Below are positions 12,011 through 25,410 of a stretch of 64,000 nucleotides of DNA, piece after piece (positions within the stretch are counted from its first letter, which is position 1; every line of letters starts with the position of its first letter). The DNA is from Zhengitettix transpicula (Eukaryota > Arthropoda > Insecta > Orthoptera > Tetrigidae). The DNA lies in the NCBI GenBank assembly GCA_037074705.1, contig CM073591.1:136345032-136409031 (forward strand). Reading direction: 5' to 3'. The notes beneath the pieces are model-generated. The model made no database searches. It saw nothing but the letters and a program-made list of their open reading frames with translations, and was not told the DNA's origin. The translations under genes were made by a program, and so were the position numbers.

Positions 12011-12387
12011 ACAATGTACGATTCCAATGGGTATTTAAAATGATAAAATTAAATATTTTATTTATAATATAACACAAATTAAATTTATATAAAAACTAAA
12101 TATTTAACTAGACGTAACCAACATCAAGAAATCATTTTCTTATTTAGCTTCCAATGGTTACTCTCAAGTAACATGGGTGGACTCTAAGGAAATAAATTCT
12201 ATGATGCAAAATATCACAATTCTCTGGCAAGAAAAAAGAATTTTCCTGCTAAATTTTTATCGAAGTGCGCAGACAAGTCGTATGCATATTCGATGGTTGT
12301 CATTTAGTTACGGTCAGGTCTGCCATTGTATTTGAAGTACGGTTTTAATAGATAAATAGTTACATAATTTACGTTGAGCCGCACTTA

Positions 12388-12391
<4 letters not shown>

Positions 12392-12421
<30 letters not shown>
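12392..12421. repeat. (TA)n tract left of U4
   Basis: A pure TA run directly precedes the TGTAAT end of U4. Confidence 0.9.
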
Positions 12422-13952
<1,531 letters not shown>

Positions 13953-16900
13953 GACTAAAATCTAGATTATATTAAGCACTATTGCGTTCTCTCTAGAAGG
14001 CATTTTCAGGTTAAAATTCTTTCGGCGACATAAACTGTCGATTAGAAAATCCTACATGCTATGGTAGAGGTTATCACTGCTTCTAAATAACATCTAGGAC
14101 GCAGAAAACAGACTTAGGAAAATGTTTATTTGTTAACAACTCTATGGAAGATTGAAACAGTCTGACTGCAGACACGCTCTGTCTCCAAATTAATTAATAA
14201 ACAATTTTAACATAATGTTCTCCAGATATTCTCAGCCAAGCTATGCCCTATGCAATATCATACTAACGATATATTTCATAAACAGAGCGCGTAATACAGA
14301 ATTTGGTTAGCGTTGATCAATGGGAGAAATAAATTAGAGCAGTGAAAGTATGTATGTAATGGATAGTTCATGAGAAAAGTCAGTTAGCACTTTAAAACTG
14401 ATTGAGCAGCGAAATATAATTTAGAAAAATTTAACGAGTTTTAATTAAAAAATTGGGCTCCCCTTAATTGGCTGAAATTGAGAAACTACATGTTTTCACC
14501 CAAAATTCTAGGAAATTGTGTACATTTCACTTCCGACCGAGAATAATATATTAAACTGTATTAAGTTCCAACCATATATATTTGAACACAATTAGAAAGA
14601 GAGTTCGTAAATTAAATTAGTAATAGAATTAAAAAATTAAATATAAATTGATAAGTATATTTTTGTGAAAAAATTGTGCTAATGAAGATAATTAAAAGTC
14701 TAGTTTAAATCTTATTTGAACACATTTTGCATTACAACACAAAAAGGAAAATTGCACTCCCTACACAGCAACCGATTGAAAATGATGTAACAACGATATG
14801 TGTAAATAATTATGTCAGTGAAAACTCGAAATGCGTTGATAATATTCATTAAGTTCTTGGTAAAAAGTGTAAAGCAATTCGTGATTGTAGAAATGACCGA
14901 GGTTTCTCGGCTTATGCGAATCTTAATTAGAAACTAGAGATAGAAGAAGGCAACCTTGTTGGTAGCCTCTTTCGACTCTCCTGTAAGGATTCTTGTCCGA
15001 GTACTTTGCTCTCAAGAACGTGGGTTCTGTTACCAATCAAATTAATGACCCCCTAAACTATAGACTAGGCACCAATGTTGGCCTTTTTGGATTGGATTTT
15101 ATTGGATTTTATTATTAACATACTCTTACCCTGTGTGAGCCAAAGTCTACCTACACAGTACCACTACTCGTCTCAATTTCTTCTAAAACATGTGGATTCG
15201 ACATTACATTCATGGTATTTGTTGACATTTAATTTTGACCCCTTCTCACCATGCTGACAATGGCACAAGACTTGTCTACAAGCTTTAACGGTCATTAACG
15301 AATTTCTTATAACTGATTGTTATATTATCAACGTTTTTACTTAACAGTTTTTATTACTTCTTCTTCTGTAATAATAACATACGTATCTCCTCGCCAACTC
15401 GTCATAGCAAAGATTTCATTTGTCTATCAATAACAAGTTTCGCAAAATAAAATTAAAATAGGCAAACTAAATTTTCAGGTGCAATTTTTCAAATCCTGGA
15501 TGACAATTTAAGATATCTCAAGAATTATTCAAGCAACAAATACACCGAGAAAACCTTCGCTATTTGATAGGCTTCACAAAAAAATCATCTAGAATATTTT
15601 CTGTATACCGAGCATAATCCCCGTCCATCCAAATCAAATCAAGTTTTCTAACATACCATTTAGTATTGAGAGGGCGGATGGCAGTTAGATAATACCAAAA
15701 CTTGCTTTACAGCTCTATATAAAAAAAAAACTAAAAATAGTTTCATCGAAATACGTAAGACCGTTTTATTGTAAAGAGCGAACTGAATAAGGGTGACAGA
15801 AATTTATATGGTATCAGTTTCGGATCCTACAATTTATTCAGCATAAAGATAAATTGAAAAACACATATTTTATTTATATTTATGTCGTAACTCATTAAAA
15901 TGAAAATGAAACTATGAATTAACAATAACCTTTGTTAATTAACAATCTGGAAAAGTCTACCTTAACGTTCGTAGTTACAGAAACATGCCAATTGAGGCTC
16001 CGCAATAAACTTTTAAGTTACATGCTCTATTAAATTTTTAATTTTCAACATTCCTAAAAATTTCATACGCATCAAAAATTGTGCACGTGTACGGCTCAGT
16101 TAAATGAATGTACAACTGAAATTTATATCGCCTCCTACATATTGCGAGTTAATATTACATTTTACAAAATCAATATTCCAGTGGACCTATTTGTTACAGG
16201 CCGTTTTATAATTTTGTCTCTGAAGCAATGGAGGGCGTTTTCTGGATGCACAGATTATTTTTCGTTATCCGAAATTCTTGAACACAAAAACTTGAGAATG
16301 ATGGATTTCAATTTGAGAATCGAACGTTGAGACAGCAAAGAAAATTGGTCTCAATACAGTAATGTAACATCCAGCATTAAAAGATCCCTGTTAATGAAAG
16401 TTGAGACTTATAAATAATATTTAAAAACTACATAATTATTTTTATAAAATTTGATTAATCCAATTTTGAGTAAGAAATTTCTCAAAAAACCACATTTAAA
16501 CAAAACTTTTAGAATCTATGAATATATTCATATAAATGCAGAATCTAGAGAGCATGTAAGTACGTAATCGCACAGCAAGGAAAAGTCTCTGGGGTATGAT
16601 TATTTCTAAAATTGTCTATCCAGGAAGATGTATACTATTTCTTTTGTTCTTTTGTCGTGTTCACCCTTATAGTTTTCCCATCGCAGATGAAGTTTTCTTA
16701 TTTGTTCTGAACTGTAGTAAAAACGTCACTTCTTTCCCGTTTCACTCGTTCCGGAACATTAGGAACCTTCATTGCCCAGTAATACATAAGTTTGTAGTTG
16801 TATGCCCAGTTATAACACATCTTGTAATCGGGGAGGAAGTTGCGCAGAACGATTGAAGAAGTAAGATGTAACCTATTATAAGACTGGAATACCCTGAAAA

Positions 16901-17650
16901 AAATTGGCAGGGGTAGGACGTCACATGTCTATCTGTTTAGAATGAAAGAACCTAATTGCTCGGTCTACTGGAACAGACTAATAAAATTCAATATAAAGCT
17001 GAATGAAATCTAAGTTAACTATGATTTCAGGCTACAGTGTCTGAGTTGTAAAGGCTACAGATAAAGAGAAAAAGATCAAACCCGACTGATGCCCTGAGGG
17101 AATTGTGTGTGGCGGGAGGGGGTGGGGGTGGGGAAATAAATAAAGGAGGTTAAACCCTGGCCTGTGAAACAACCTTAAGACGATGAATGGGGTTGGTCAT
17201 TTGAAAATCACAACAACTAACCACATTCACGCCAATGGTATGTTCAAGAACGTAAAGAATATTCTTTTATGACCGAAAAGATAGTTCGTACCACAATTGT
17301 GCTTTCCTCAGATAAGGTCACGAATAGAAGGTAATAACCCACAAAATGATCAAAACAAACAATCGACGTAAGCGCATTCCCGGAGGTTCTAGAATACTTT
17401 CAATGTAGTAAACGCATTGTTTCCCCTGCCCATAGCTTTTTAAGTATTTTGCGTTTACCAATACGTTTATCAGGGACACCTCAATCTCACATGTTTTAAT
17501 CTTTATACAGACAACGTTAAACGAAAATTTTCGATTATAAGTAGACTACTCCAATTCACTCACTCCTTTAAAATCATTTTAATGCCATTTTGTTATATTC
17601 AGCTCATTTTTATCTGCCGGAGTGGCCTTCATATTCCCTAAAGTCTCATA
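13953..17650. other. AT-rich sequence, no gene recognised
   Basis: Several short open frames are present but none shows a domain. There is a poly(G) island GGGAGGGGGTGGGGGTGGGG near 17116 and a short TTGGATTTTATTGGATTTTA duplication near 15090. Confidence 0.45.
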
Positions 17651-18313
17651 CAAGGTGAACCAGAACTCCACCGACAAACTTTCAGAGGTTTTCAGAGATA
17701 CCTTTTAAGTATTATGGTATTACAGATTTATTGCATTTCGATTGGACGACAATGGATTGGACGCGGTGTTCCTGTTCCATGACCAGCTTGGTCACCAGAC
17801 ATGACAGCAATATGCTTCTTCTTCTTCTGGTAGTATTTGAAGAGCCTAGTTTCCGGGACTCCGGTCGATACTCGCACGGACATGGTGGAATCAGTACGCC
17901 GAACTCCTGTAATTCTTGAGAGTGAAAGACAGTCTATGGTTCGTCGGTGTACACTCTGCCGTGATCATTTTGAACAATACCTGTACTGTATTTGGTACGT
18001 GCTGTACTGTACACTGGCAGTACAGATTGAACACATTGTGATAAAAGTATACGTGTTTCGTCTGAGGGTTGTTGTTTTAATGTGTTTTGAGTGTCGTTTC
18101 GTTGTTTTTTTTATTGTGTTTCACAGACTTCTTCACTATAGAAAAGCATTTTCACATAAACAAGGGTAATTCGGTAACAAAACAAATAAATCAAAATTAC
18201 ATTGTTCCTCTGTAACGAGCCGCCGGTGACCATGGGTCCCTTATACCAAATAACTCAAAAGGTATCCCTCAACAACCTCTGAAAGTTTGTAATTGAAGTT
18301 CTGGTTCACTCTG
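17651..18313 (+). mobile_element. Non-autonomous Tc1/mariner-type element
   Basis: Terminal inverted repeats start CAAGGTGAACCAGAACT and end AGTTCTGGTTCACTCTG. They continue inward with ACAAACTTTCAGAGG and its complement. Both sides have TA (17649-17650 and 18314-18315), the expected target duplication. The inside retains part of the transposase C-terminus, then unrelated-looking T-rich sequence, so it is an internally deleted copy of 663 bp. Confidence 0.8.
17740..17990 (+). pseudogene. Tc1/mariner-type transposase C-terminal relic
   Basis: Residues from 17837 read KSLVSGTPVDTRTDMVESV, then ILESERQSMVRRC and HFEQYL. This order resembles the C-terminal end of insect DDE transposases of this superfamily, where a TPVD segment, a Met-Arg-Arg-Cys helix and a final HFEHLL occur. 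Upstream, reading another frame near 17730-17830, FLFHDQLG is followed by stop codons. No catalytic Asp can be assigned, so the gene is dead. Confidence 0.65.
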
Positions 18314-20224
18314 TATTTCATAAATTGCTGATGTGGCCTAAAAACCGTGTATTTTTCAGGTTAAATACATTTTATTAGTAGTATTAATAATTACGAAATA
18401 TGTAACATATTAGGTATCCGAAACAAACGGTCGACCGTTACGATTCTTATGTGCTTATATTACTGATTTCTTAGGTAATAAGAGTGTATTATGTCCCAAA
18501 ATATTATTAAAATATTTAAAAGTTTCACATATATATATAATAAAGCAATGTTTATCTGAATTAGATATCTTTCTTATTAATTATTTTCAATCAGACGTAA
18601 TTTTTTTCATTTTAATCTAATTAAATATTTAAAATTAATTGTACTGGGTTCTTTACGATCGATAAGTTAAAAAAACACTTATTAATAGCAAATTTGCAAA
18701 TACAAATGTTATAATTGCTAGAATTTTATATTATAGATAACTTCGCGCATTTTTTTTACACTCCTGATAAATTGCGTCATAACTGGGAGCTTCTATAATG
18801 AATCACAATAATTAAAATGCAGAATTTGACGGTATCAAATAGAACTGATACAAAATAAAGAGTTTTCAATTCTAAACATAATAAATCAGTGGTTATTTAC
18901 TCAATTTAAATATTCTGAAGGAGTTAATGCGTAGATAACAGTTTATAATTACTATACATGTGTCTAAAAATAACTTCCTTCATTCTTGTAGATCAATCAT
19001 TAAAAATACACAAAATCAATAATTAAAGCGAATTCATATTACAATATAATGATTTACAATCCTCTTAATCGATAACTGACTCCTATGTATCAACTTATAA
19101 GCATATTTGCATATTTACCTACAGAGCAACACGTAACTATAATTCGCAAAGAAAAAAGAAAAACTGTAAAAATTAACAATATCCCTAGAAAGGAGCTGCC
19201 TGTTAGGCATTTACAAATAACCCTTTACATACAGAAATTAAGTCTAAATTAAATTTGTACTCGGTGCCAAAAACAGTTAGTTACAGAAGAAATGCCCCTA
19301 AGCTATCAGATTTAATAAGCAATTTTATTTTATTTATAACGATTCCCTGCGATACGTGGAATTGCTGATAATGAGAATAAGTTGTGAGCTTTGTTCCAGG
19401 TTTGTTGACCGCAGGGAATAGCAATCAGTGTGTGTGTTCGCAGTTTTGAAGTGGCACATACAGCGCTGACTGACCGTCAAAGGGTGATGTTCATCGGTCC
19501 ACAAGCTTTTCTCTTTGTGAGTGCACATGCATCTCCAGTGACGTACGTTTCGGTATTTTTTACCTGCACTACTACAGAGTATTTCGGCTCCAATTCACCA
19601 GTTGAAATAATTTAACGGTTGAATCGTCGATGCAAGTAGTCAAGCATTGAAAATCGATCAGTAGCAAAATAATTATACCTACAACCACTTCTTATTAAAT
19701 TGTAATTTTCTTATTCAATGGATGTCACCCGTTGATATGAGTTTATTGTAGTTCCCTTATTCAATACAATACAATGATCGATAGTAGGTTACAGTACATC
19801 CACACTGAAATCGTTAACTGGAATGACAGGTATCACAGAATAATCAAAAATAAATATTGACTTTACAAAAAAAACGATCTTCAGTGTTTGATTAGTTTTT
19901 AGTATTGTAACAAAAGCTATTTTGTTTATTTCTTAAATTATTTCTTGCTTGATTTGCGTCGTTTCTTCATCTCTTGTCTCCTACAGAAAATCCTTATTCA
20001 GAGTATATTTGATGTCCTATTCCTCTATCGTCCAGTCAATTTTAGCCACACAGCTTCCTTTACAGGCCCGTTGCCTTTAGAGCTTATTTGATCTGAAACT
20101 CTTCTGTAATTATTTAGACTACGCTACCACTATTGAAGCCGCACGTCTCCAACTGGATCTGTTCGTAGTTGTCTTCCTTTCTATTTTATCCTCTTCCTTC
20201 ACCACTTAAAGCTAGTATATATAA
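18314..20224. other. AT-rich sequence, no gene recognised
   Basis: No domain-bearing frame or known repeat seen. Overlapping frames near 19334-19615 on both strands are short and unsupported. Confidence 0.45.
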
Positions 20225-21666
20225 CTGTAAGTATACTACGGCTCAATGACTGTAGGTTCCCGCTCGCACTCATACGGCTGCTCCACTCCTACCTATCACG
20301 TAGGACATTCTTCGTGGATGTCAACACATCACAGTCCACAGTAAGGGGAATACATGCAGGAGTGCCTCAAGGAAGTATCATAGGGCCAGTCCTACATAAC
20401 ATCTACATTAACGATGTCCCCACAACACCTGAAACCCAGGTTGCCATATTCGCCGACGACACAGCCATCTTTGCTCAGTCGAGGCAACCATCGGCACTTA
20501 ATCGTAAATTACAACGCGCACTCAACGCACTCGAACCATGGTTAACACGATGGCGAATTAAGATTAACGTTGGTAAATGCGAGGCACTCCTACTTACACG
20601 TAGGGCACGACACGCACGCCTACATAAAGACTGTCGTCCACTCACACTCCACAAGCGCCCGATTCAATTCCGAGACACGGTTAAATACCTTGGAGTCTCA
20701 TTTGATCCGGCCCTGACATGGAGACTCCATACCACTAACACCGTTCGAAAAGCAACCATTAGACTGATACAGCTCTACCCATTGTTTAACAGAACAAGCA
20801 CCCTCAACACATCCTCAGCCCGCGCTCTATACTTAACACTCATACGGCCAATTCTGACGTATGCAGGACCAGTGTGGGGCTATTCAGCCAAGTCACATCT
20901 ACGTAGCCTCCAGGTTTTACAAAACAAGGTCCTTAAAATCATCGCCAAGGCACCTTGGAGGGCACGAACTAAAGACGTCCACCGCGAATTAAACATTCTG
21001 CCATTAATGGACGTTATCAGAGAACATGCTGAACGCCTGTACAGCAAGACACAATTCTCACACAACACTATCATAAGGCGACTGGGCAATTATGACCACA
21101 CCCGCGTCACTAAACACAAACGCCCAAAACACCTCCTCCTCCCCCCCCCCGAACCCCCATGATCGGCTCATAACGATTTACTGACCACGCTTGCTTACGG
21201 TTTTTACAGGACGTGTGCGGAGATCCGGACTCCTCGACGAGAAGAGGATCGACGTGCATGATACCCGCAACCAACTAATAACTTATTCCTACCAACAAAA
21301 CCATGTGCATGTTGCTGTCGCGCAAGAGCAGTATTCTAGCTCATTGTGCCCTTCAACCCATCTAACTATCGCTGAGGTTTTTTTCCCGGTAAGGAGACCC
21401 TTCAGGTTGAATTATTGGCACTTTTTTCCCTCAGCCCTACGCTCTTCATTCTGTCTCTCTCACAAGCTATCTCCGTGAATGACCGTATTAAAGGGTATTA
21501 TGCCCTCAGGTGCGGATCAAACACAAGTTCCCAATCCTTGTGTTCCAAGTTAGTTTACTAACAGCACGTGCAGAGGGGGTGTAGAAAGTGGTAGACCCCC
21601 ATGCTTGGCCATGCGTGCTTTCAAGGGGGCACGGCCTTTAAGGGCCTTTGGCCCAAAAAAAAAAAA
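20225..21666 (+). mobile_element. 5'-truncated Jockey-like LINE, copy 1
   Basis: The sequence begins inside the reverse transcriptase and runs through the end of the frame (21163), about 490 bp of 3' UTR, and a 12-A tail (21655-21666). Just before the tail, AAGGGCCTTTGG follows a related GGCCTTT run. The 5' truncation and poly(A) are typical of target-primed insertion. A second copy in opposite orientation lies 113 bp beyond the tail. Confidence 0.85.
20227..21162 (+). pseudogene. LINE reverse transcriptase, C-terminal part (Jockey-like)
   Basis: The frame is open from about 20227, upstream of the ATG at 20314, so that Met is internal. In order: LNDCRFPLALIRLLHSYL (RT domain 3), GVPQGSIIGPVLHNIYIND (domain 4), FADDTAIFA (domain 5, the catalytic Asp pair), then KYLGVSFDPALTW (domain 7) and PVWGYSAKSHL in the thumb. 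It would copy LINE RNA at a nicked target site. It lacks the endonuclease and RT domains 0-2, so it is a fragment of about 310 residues, though this part has no stops. The end is proline-rich because of a C run near 21141-21150. Confidence 0.9.
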
Positions 21667-21779
21667 CTGCTGAACCTTACATCTGTGACTTAACTGGTAA
21701 AAAACCACCAAACCTCCGATTCCTCACTGATAAGCCACAGGCGTACCTACACCTCTGCAACCTCGTTACAACTACTCTA
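21667..21779 (+). other. Spacer between inverted LINE copies, possibly coding-derived
   Basis: The 113 bp between the two poly(A) tails read through without a stop on the plus strand (EPYICDLTGKKPPNLRFLTD...). I cannot assign it to a family. It may be a relic of another mobile element or of a host exon that received the insertion. Confidence 0.35.
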
Positions 21780-22581
21780 TTTTTTTTAAATGAGCCAAAG
21801 GCCCTTAAAGGCCGTGCCCCCTTGAAAGCACGCACGGCCAAGGCCAAGCATGGGGGTCTACCACTTTCTACACCCCCTCTGCACGTGATGTTAGTAAACT
21901 AACTTGGAACACAAGGATTGGGAACTTGTGTTTGTTCCGCACCTGAGGAGATAACTTGTGAGAAAAACAATGAAGAGCGTAGGGCTGAGGGAAAAAAGTG
22001 CCAATAATTCAACCTGAAGTGTCTCCTTACCGGGGAAAAAACCTCAGCGATAGTTAGATGGGTTGAAGGGCACAATGAGCTAGAATACTGCTCTTGTGCG
22101 ACAGCAACATGCACATGGTATTGTTGGTAGGAATAAGTTAGTAGTTGGTTGTGGGTATCATGCACGTCGATCCTCTTCTCGTCGTGGAGTCCGGATCTCC
22201 GCACACGTCCTGTGAAAACCGTAAGCAAGCGTGGTCAGTTTAATCGTTATGAGCCGATCATGGGCGTTCTGGGGGGAGGAGGAGGTGCTTTGGGCGTTTG
22301 TGTTTGGTGACGCGGGTGTGGTCATAGTTGCTCAGTCGTCTTATGATGGTGTTGTGTGAGAATTGTGTCTTGCCGTACAGGCGTACAGCATGTTCTCTGA
22401 TAACGTCCATTAATGGCAGAATGTTTAATTCGTGGTGGACGTCTTTAGTTCGTGCCCTCCAAGGTGCCTTGACGATGATTTTAAGGATCTTGTTTTGTAA
22501 AACCTGGAGGTTACGTAGATGTGACTTGGCTGAATAGCCCCACACTGGTCCTGCATACGTCAGAATTGGCCGTATGAGTGA
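21780..22581 (-). mobile_element. 5'-truncated Jockey-like LINE, copy 2 (inverted)
   Basis: An oligo(T) run at 21780-21788 is the complement of the tail. The copy ends at 22581 within the sequence for the RT thumb, so it is more severely 5'-truncated than copy 1. The two form a tail-to-tail inverted repeat with arms of about 800 bp. Coding at 22545-22258 matches copy 1 closely, with substitutions such as PVWGYS versus MWGYS. Confidence 0.85.
22258..22581 (-). pseudogene. LINE RT C-terminal end, copy 2
   Basis: The frame contains WGYSAKSHLRNLQVLQNK and APWRARTKDVHHELNILPL, the region after the catalytic core. It contains none of the catalytic motifs. Compared with copy 1, it ends LLLPPERP instead of LLLPPPEPP because the C run is shorter. 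Confidence 0.85.
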
Positions 22582-23268
22582 TTTTTTTTTACAAATCTAC
22601 CCTTTTATTGGAAGAAATCTTCCTAATTAGTAACAGACTTCCCTATTGGCTATATAGATGTATCCGTCTAGCGTCGCATTCCTAGGGATTTCCTTAAACC
22701 GTCATCCAGCTACCTGTTGTTTTTAAGCTATTTATGGCCGGGGAAAATCCCTTCCTGGCGTTGTTCTATCTTTATCCAAAGCTAAAATTTAAAATGTATT
22801 TCCATACCTTCCATTAAAACAAATTAACTTAAACCGCGGAAAAATAATGAATTATGGAAAGTGCACTATAATTTGTCTAGATCGTCGCCATCGCACTTAT
22901 TAATCCTGAGAATCCTTTCACTGTAGACCGCTGTCCGTCAGCATCAACGCGTTGGCTTCAAGCTCGTATTCCGTGTGTTGTCGCTCTTGCAACCATCTAT
23001 CGCACGCGAAAAAAGTGTTCCGCATCGTCTATATTTCCGCAATACATATAGTTCGACCTGTTTACTTTCCCCATCGTGTTGAGATACAGAAGTACCCGTA
23101 ATCCGTAGGAAATTGTGTGAAGTGATAGTTTACCTCCCCGTGTTTCCGATCGATCCATTGTCAGTCGTGGGATCCGCCTCCACTGGACTCTTGTGCCCAC
23201 GTCTTCTGCCATTCCTGCATTTTCCTCTTTTCGTATTTTTCCTTTGCACAACAGAGGTGTGTTTGATA
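22582..23268 (-). pseudogene. R1-like LINE, C-terminal end and 3' UTR
   Basis: The oligo(T) run at 22582-22590 is the 3' tail. Coding lies at about 23268-22930 on the minus strand. It shows GKLSLHTISYGLRVLLYLNT, then YMYCGNIDDAEHFFRVR, a C-x2-C...H zinc-knuckle region (first Cys apparently replaced by Tyr), then DRWLQERQHTEYELEANAL. This is the usual arrangement at the end of R1-type reverse transcriptase proteins. It starts in mid-protein and abuts the truncated 5' end of the neighbouring Jockey-like copy exactly. Confidence 0.75.
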
Positions 23269-24570
23269 ATTAAAAATTAAAATTCACTAGGTCTCGTCTT
23301 TTAAAACAACATAAATTTTATTCTATTATTAACACTCCCATAACTTAAATAATTTAAAATGAATTAAAAATATAATGAAATGTTTGGCCCATATGTAAAT
23401 GAAAGCACTTATTGCATGAACGTTCGGTGCATAAATCTTTGTTTCAACGAAATATAAAATCATCAATTTGTCGAAAAACAGTAATATATATGTTTTGTCT
23501 TTTTTTAAAAAGCTAATCGCTATTTTTTGAATTTTAAATAGAAATATTTTCTAACGGTACGAAAATGTATTTAAACCTGAAATCTTATTTTTGAATATGC
23601 AGATCTTGCTACTTGGCAATTGGAATACTGAAGGCTTAATAATCACTGTCAATAGTAATGTTTCACGGACAAAGGTAGAAAGCTATTGCGGAAGGCTACA
23701 GAAACTCCAAAGCTGAAAGTCCGAAAAGAGAATAACGATCGCTCAGACTTTCCCCCGAACTATCTTCGACCCCTCGTCCCCGCTTCATCTTCATGATGTT
23801 TCAATAGGATGACAACAAAATGAAACATAAACGCCTGTATTGCTAAGAATAATGTATAGACAACGCTTTTCCACGGTAAATTGACTATCTATATTGAGCA
23901 TTTCTAATGGCGACAGTTTTATGGCAACGCTGCAGACACCAATAAAGTGCAGTTCAGATAGCCTGCGGTATTGCGGTTTTCATTCAGTCTGATAAATTGC
24001 ATCAGAAAGAGCCGTTTGTTAGAGCAGTCTAGCCATTAACAGTCTCAAAGCATTTTTAATGCACGTGTTAGCGACGTTTACGTTTCTACTAGTTGGTCAT
24101 GATTAGTTGGAAATAATCGCACATATAATACACATATATATGTTATAGGTCCTTCTTATCTATAAAGAAATTTTATTTACACGCATGTTACGTGCTTTGT
24201 CGTCCTTAAAATAGTTTTTAAATAATTTTGAGCTGCCATCAATAGGAATCATTGTAAAATAGATTAATGAGTTTCTGGATCCCTGGATGATTGGGGATGT
24301 ACAAGTTCATAAAACTGGATTTTCTGTTTTCTTACTTTTATAGATTCTGTCTCGTACACTCACTACACCTATTTTTCACTAAAAAAATTCTGCTGAAACT
24401 TGCTCTTTCCTATGTAGCACAATCTTACAGAAGTGAGACGTAGCATTTTCATTAAAAAATTTGCTGACACGGCTTGCTACTGGCTTATCAGTGTGATACA
24501 TTTCAACCAGTTATGTCACTTCATTCCATATATCTCTTTTTTTTAAAAAAAAAGTTCCCTGGCACATTCA
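23269..24570. other. AT-rich sequence, no gene recognised
   Basis: Nothing identified with confidence. Confidence 0.45.
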
Positions 24571-24890
24571 CCAATATTTCCTGATCTGAAGATATTTCCT
24601 CAAGCACCTCTTTCTGAATGAGTTCGAGTTAGTCAGTGGACAACTCGGTGCTCTGTTCCTCCACCAGCTCGTCGGCGTCATCGTTGATTTCCAGACCCGT
24701 GATTTTACCCTGAGACACTATGACATGTACAACTTCAGAAGGATGTGTCTAAAATCCCTCGAAATCTCTCTGCAACACAGTCAGGCAAGAGGTTCTTCCA
24801 GGATGAGTTGAAGGTCCTGTAGCCAGTTGCTGTCAGGCTTAGTTAATAAAACCTCAGAAATGCATGATATTGAAGTGGTTATTCCAAAAG
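24571..24890 (-). pseudogene. Tigger/pogo-type transposase C-terminal relic
   Basis: On the minus strand, near 24715-24600, a frame reads VSQGKITGLEINDDADELVE followed by EEQSTELSTD, a stop, then LELIQKEVLEEISSDQ. This resembles the acidic C-terminal tail of Tigger/jerky-type transposases (glycine-leucine-glutamate, then a DVEELVEDH-like block and LTTEEL-like block). Upstream, TFNSSWKNLLPDC in another frame (near 24810) fits the preceding tryptophan-containing segment. Frameshifts and stops show it is dead. Confidence 0.65.
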
Positions 24891-25230
24891 TCATGGACAG
24901 TTAACTCCGTGTCAAAAGTAACCTCGTTATAGTTGGCTTGTTCGGCAAATGAGTTATGTTACGCCAAGCGGGGCAATTTTTAGTTCGTAATTTTGTTCGG
25001 CTAGCGATTTGTTTGGAAATGCAACCGAGGCTCCACTGTATAGAGTAATTATTATATGAGAATTTATTAATTTTAAACATAACGATTTGCAATCTGCTAT
25101 ATAATGAGAAACTCGTTGCTCCAAAACGGTGGAAAAATGTTGCGCAAGTGAAACACTACATTAGATAGACATATTTGAAATAAAGTGATAAACTCAGATT
25201 ATTAGGTTTAACAAATAGATAATACAGTAT

Positions 25231-25410
25231 CAAATAAACAGAAAAATCTATGATTCAACAAACCTTTCTTCTTTTCATCAGGCGTTGAAAATTTAAGAGG
25301 TTTCTGTGCGAAAATCGGGACAACCCAGACCGTTACTTTTTTCAACACGTGATGAAAGCAATAAGGTTTGCAGAAACGATGTGTTTGATAACATAATTCT
25401 GTCAGTTTGT
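25231..25410. repeat. Second inverted pair of hammerhead-like Penelope termini
   Basis: CTTTTCATCAGGCGTTGAAAA (25271-25291) is inverted at 25337-25358. On the plus strand GTGATGA (25349-25355), a GCAA/TTGC stem and GAAAC (25373-25377) follow, and then ACGATGTGT as in the 54.8 kb Penelope terminus. On the minus strand a CTGATGA core is at 25275-25281, with the GAAAC position degenerate. The layout is the same as at 8.2 kb but more decayed. Confidence 0.5.
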
